A DNA stretch of 64,000 nucleotides from an uncultured Fibrobacter sp. (GTDB lineage: Bacteria > Fibrobacterota > Fibrobacteria > Fibrobacterales > Fibrobacteraceae): assembly GCA_946183925.1 (NCBI GenBank), contig CAMHDS010000005.1:1-64000 (forward strand), given 5' to 3'. Shown here piece after piece: positions 63,877 through 64,000 of this stretch. Each line of letters opens with the position of its first letter. Positions within the stretch are counted from its first letter, which is position 1. The translations under genes were made by a program, and so were the position numbers. Below the pieces are notes generated by a model. It was given only the letters and a program-made list of their open reading frames with translations. It ran no database searches and had not been told where the DNA came from.

Positions 63877-64000
63877 ATGAAATGGGTTCTCGCAGTTTTT
63901 GGTAAGGCCGGCTCGCCGTTTATCGCCGACGAGGTGGACAAGTACGTGAAGCGGCTCCGTGGGGGAATGTTCCCGCTGGAGGTAGTGGAACTGAAGGAGT
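63877..64000 (+). CDS. rlmH: 23S rRNA pseudouridine-1915 N3-methyltransferase, 5' part
   Basis: 41 codons before the window ends: MKWVLAVFGKAGSPFIADEV, then DKYVKRLRGGMFPLEVVEL. The start (VFGKAG), the EYxKR-like DKYVKRL and the PLEVVELKE strand fit the N-terminus of RlmH, a small SPOUT methyltransferase acting on the 70S ribosome. No Shine-Dalgarno; a heptad tract forms the leader. Confidence 0.8.
   Translation, partial: MKWVLAVFGKAGSPFIADEVDKYVKRLRGGMFPLEVVELKE

Overview
The window looks like chromosomal DNA from a Fibrobacter-type bacterium (Fibrobacterota). Four signs point there. Two genes carry the FISUMP domain (Fibrobacter succinogenes major paralogous domain; motifs DGQxYxTVKIGxQVWMAENLNY, CPxGWHLP, FGFxALPAG, GxSVRCLKD). 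A 14-bp palindrome upstream of lexA (TGCCCAATTGTGCA) differs by one base from the LexA box I recall for F. succinogenes. There are plant-polysaccharide enzymes. Many promoters show a Bacteroidota-like TAnnTTTG element. Core genes are GC-rich; about 51.2-54.4 kb is visibly AT-rich.

Layout. 0-4.6 kb: lipoprotein (cut by the edge), pectate-lyase-like secreted protein, endonuclease I. 4.7-8.2 kb: folC, then a repeat-rich cassette with a FISUMP lipoprotein, ending in a second copy of the folC 3' end and an antitoxin without a toxin. 8.5-12.8 kb: lgt, a penicillin-binding protein, orn, fabF. 12.8-18.5 kb: envelope polysaccharide genes (DUF2279, Wzi-like barrel, WbpM/CapD-like dehydratase, tyrosine-phosphatase lipoprotein). 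18.5-29.3 kb: barrel protein, CvfB, metallophosphatase, cytochrome c assembly pair, scpB, mutS, dapB, ABC permease. 29.5-34.8 kb: ruvB, a radical-SAM/DUF4130 DNA-repair pair, GH5 glycosidase. 34.8-42 kb: lepB-like/lepA, cyclophilin, a histone-H1-like zinc-finger protein, lexA, Asp-rich lipoprotein and porin-like barrel. 42-50.5 kb: serS, lptE, TrmJ-like methyltransferase, histidine phosphatase, hisI, proA, xth, aminotransferase. 50.5-54.9 kb: accessory island (double FISUMP, GIY-YIG-like, relB-yoeB, HsdR_N-like). 54.8-64 kb: trmFO, AICAR transformylase alone, degenerate NifU, DUF748/AsmA, SlyD-like FKBP, metallophosphoesterase, start of rlmH. I saw no tRNA, rRNA, CRISPR array or transposase.

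The most unusual feature is in the intergenic DNA. At least 18 tracts are degenerate tandem repeats with a 7-bp period, built from several heptamer families (CCACTAA, CCTAAAT, TCCGAAT, ACTCATA, CACATTC, TCTCGTC, GAGGCAC and others). They keep a common phase when one family changes to another, and they run from the stop codon of one gene to the start codon of the next, for example exactly 17 heptads between 44100 and 44218. They also have a polarity: the G-rich version of a repeat follows a gene's stop and the C-rich version precedes a gene's start, on either strand. Several stop codons and a few terminal residues (HisI, Lgt, MutS, ResB) are made from heptad sequence. Alongside these are a two-hairpin dispersed element with compensatory changes and a roughly 200-bp repeat whose 36-nt hairpin is identical in three places, two of them beside FISUMP genes. 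Many other genes have the promoter element only 4-8 nt from the start codon, which implies leaderless mRNAs. Genes therefore seem to fall into those with almost no leader and those whose leader is a heptad tract.
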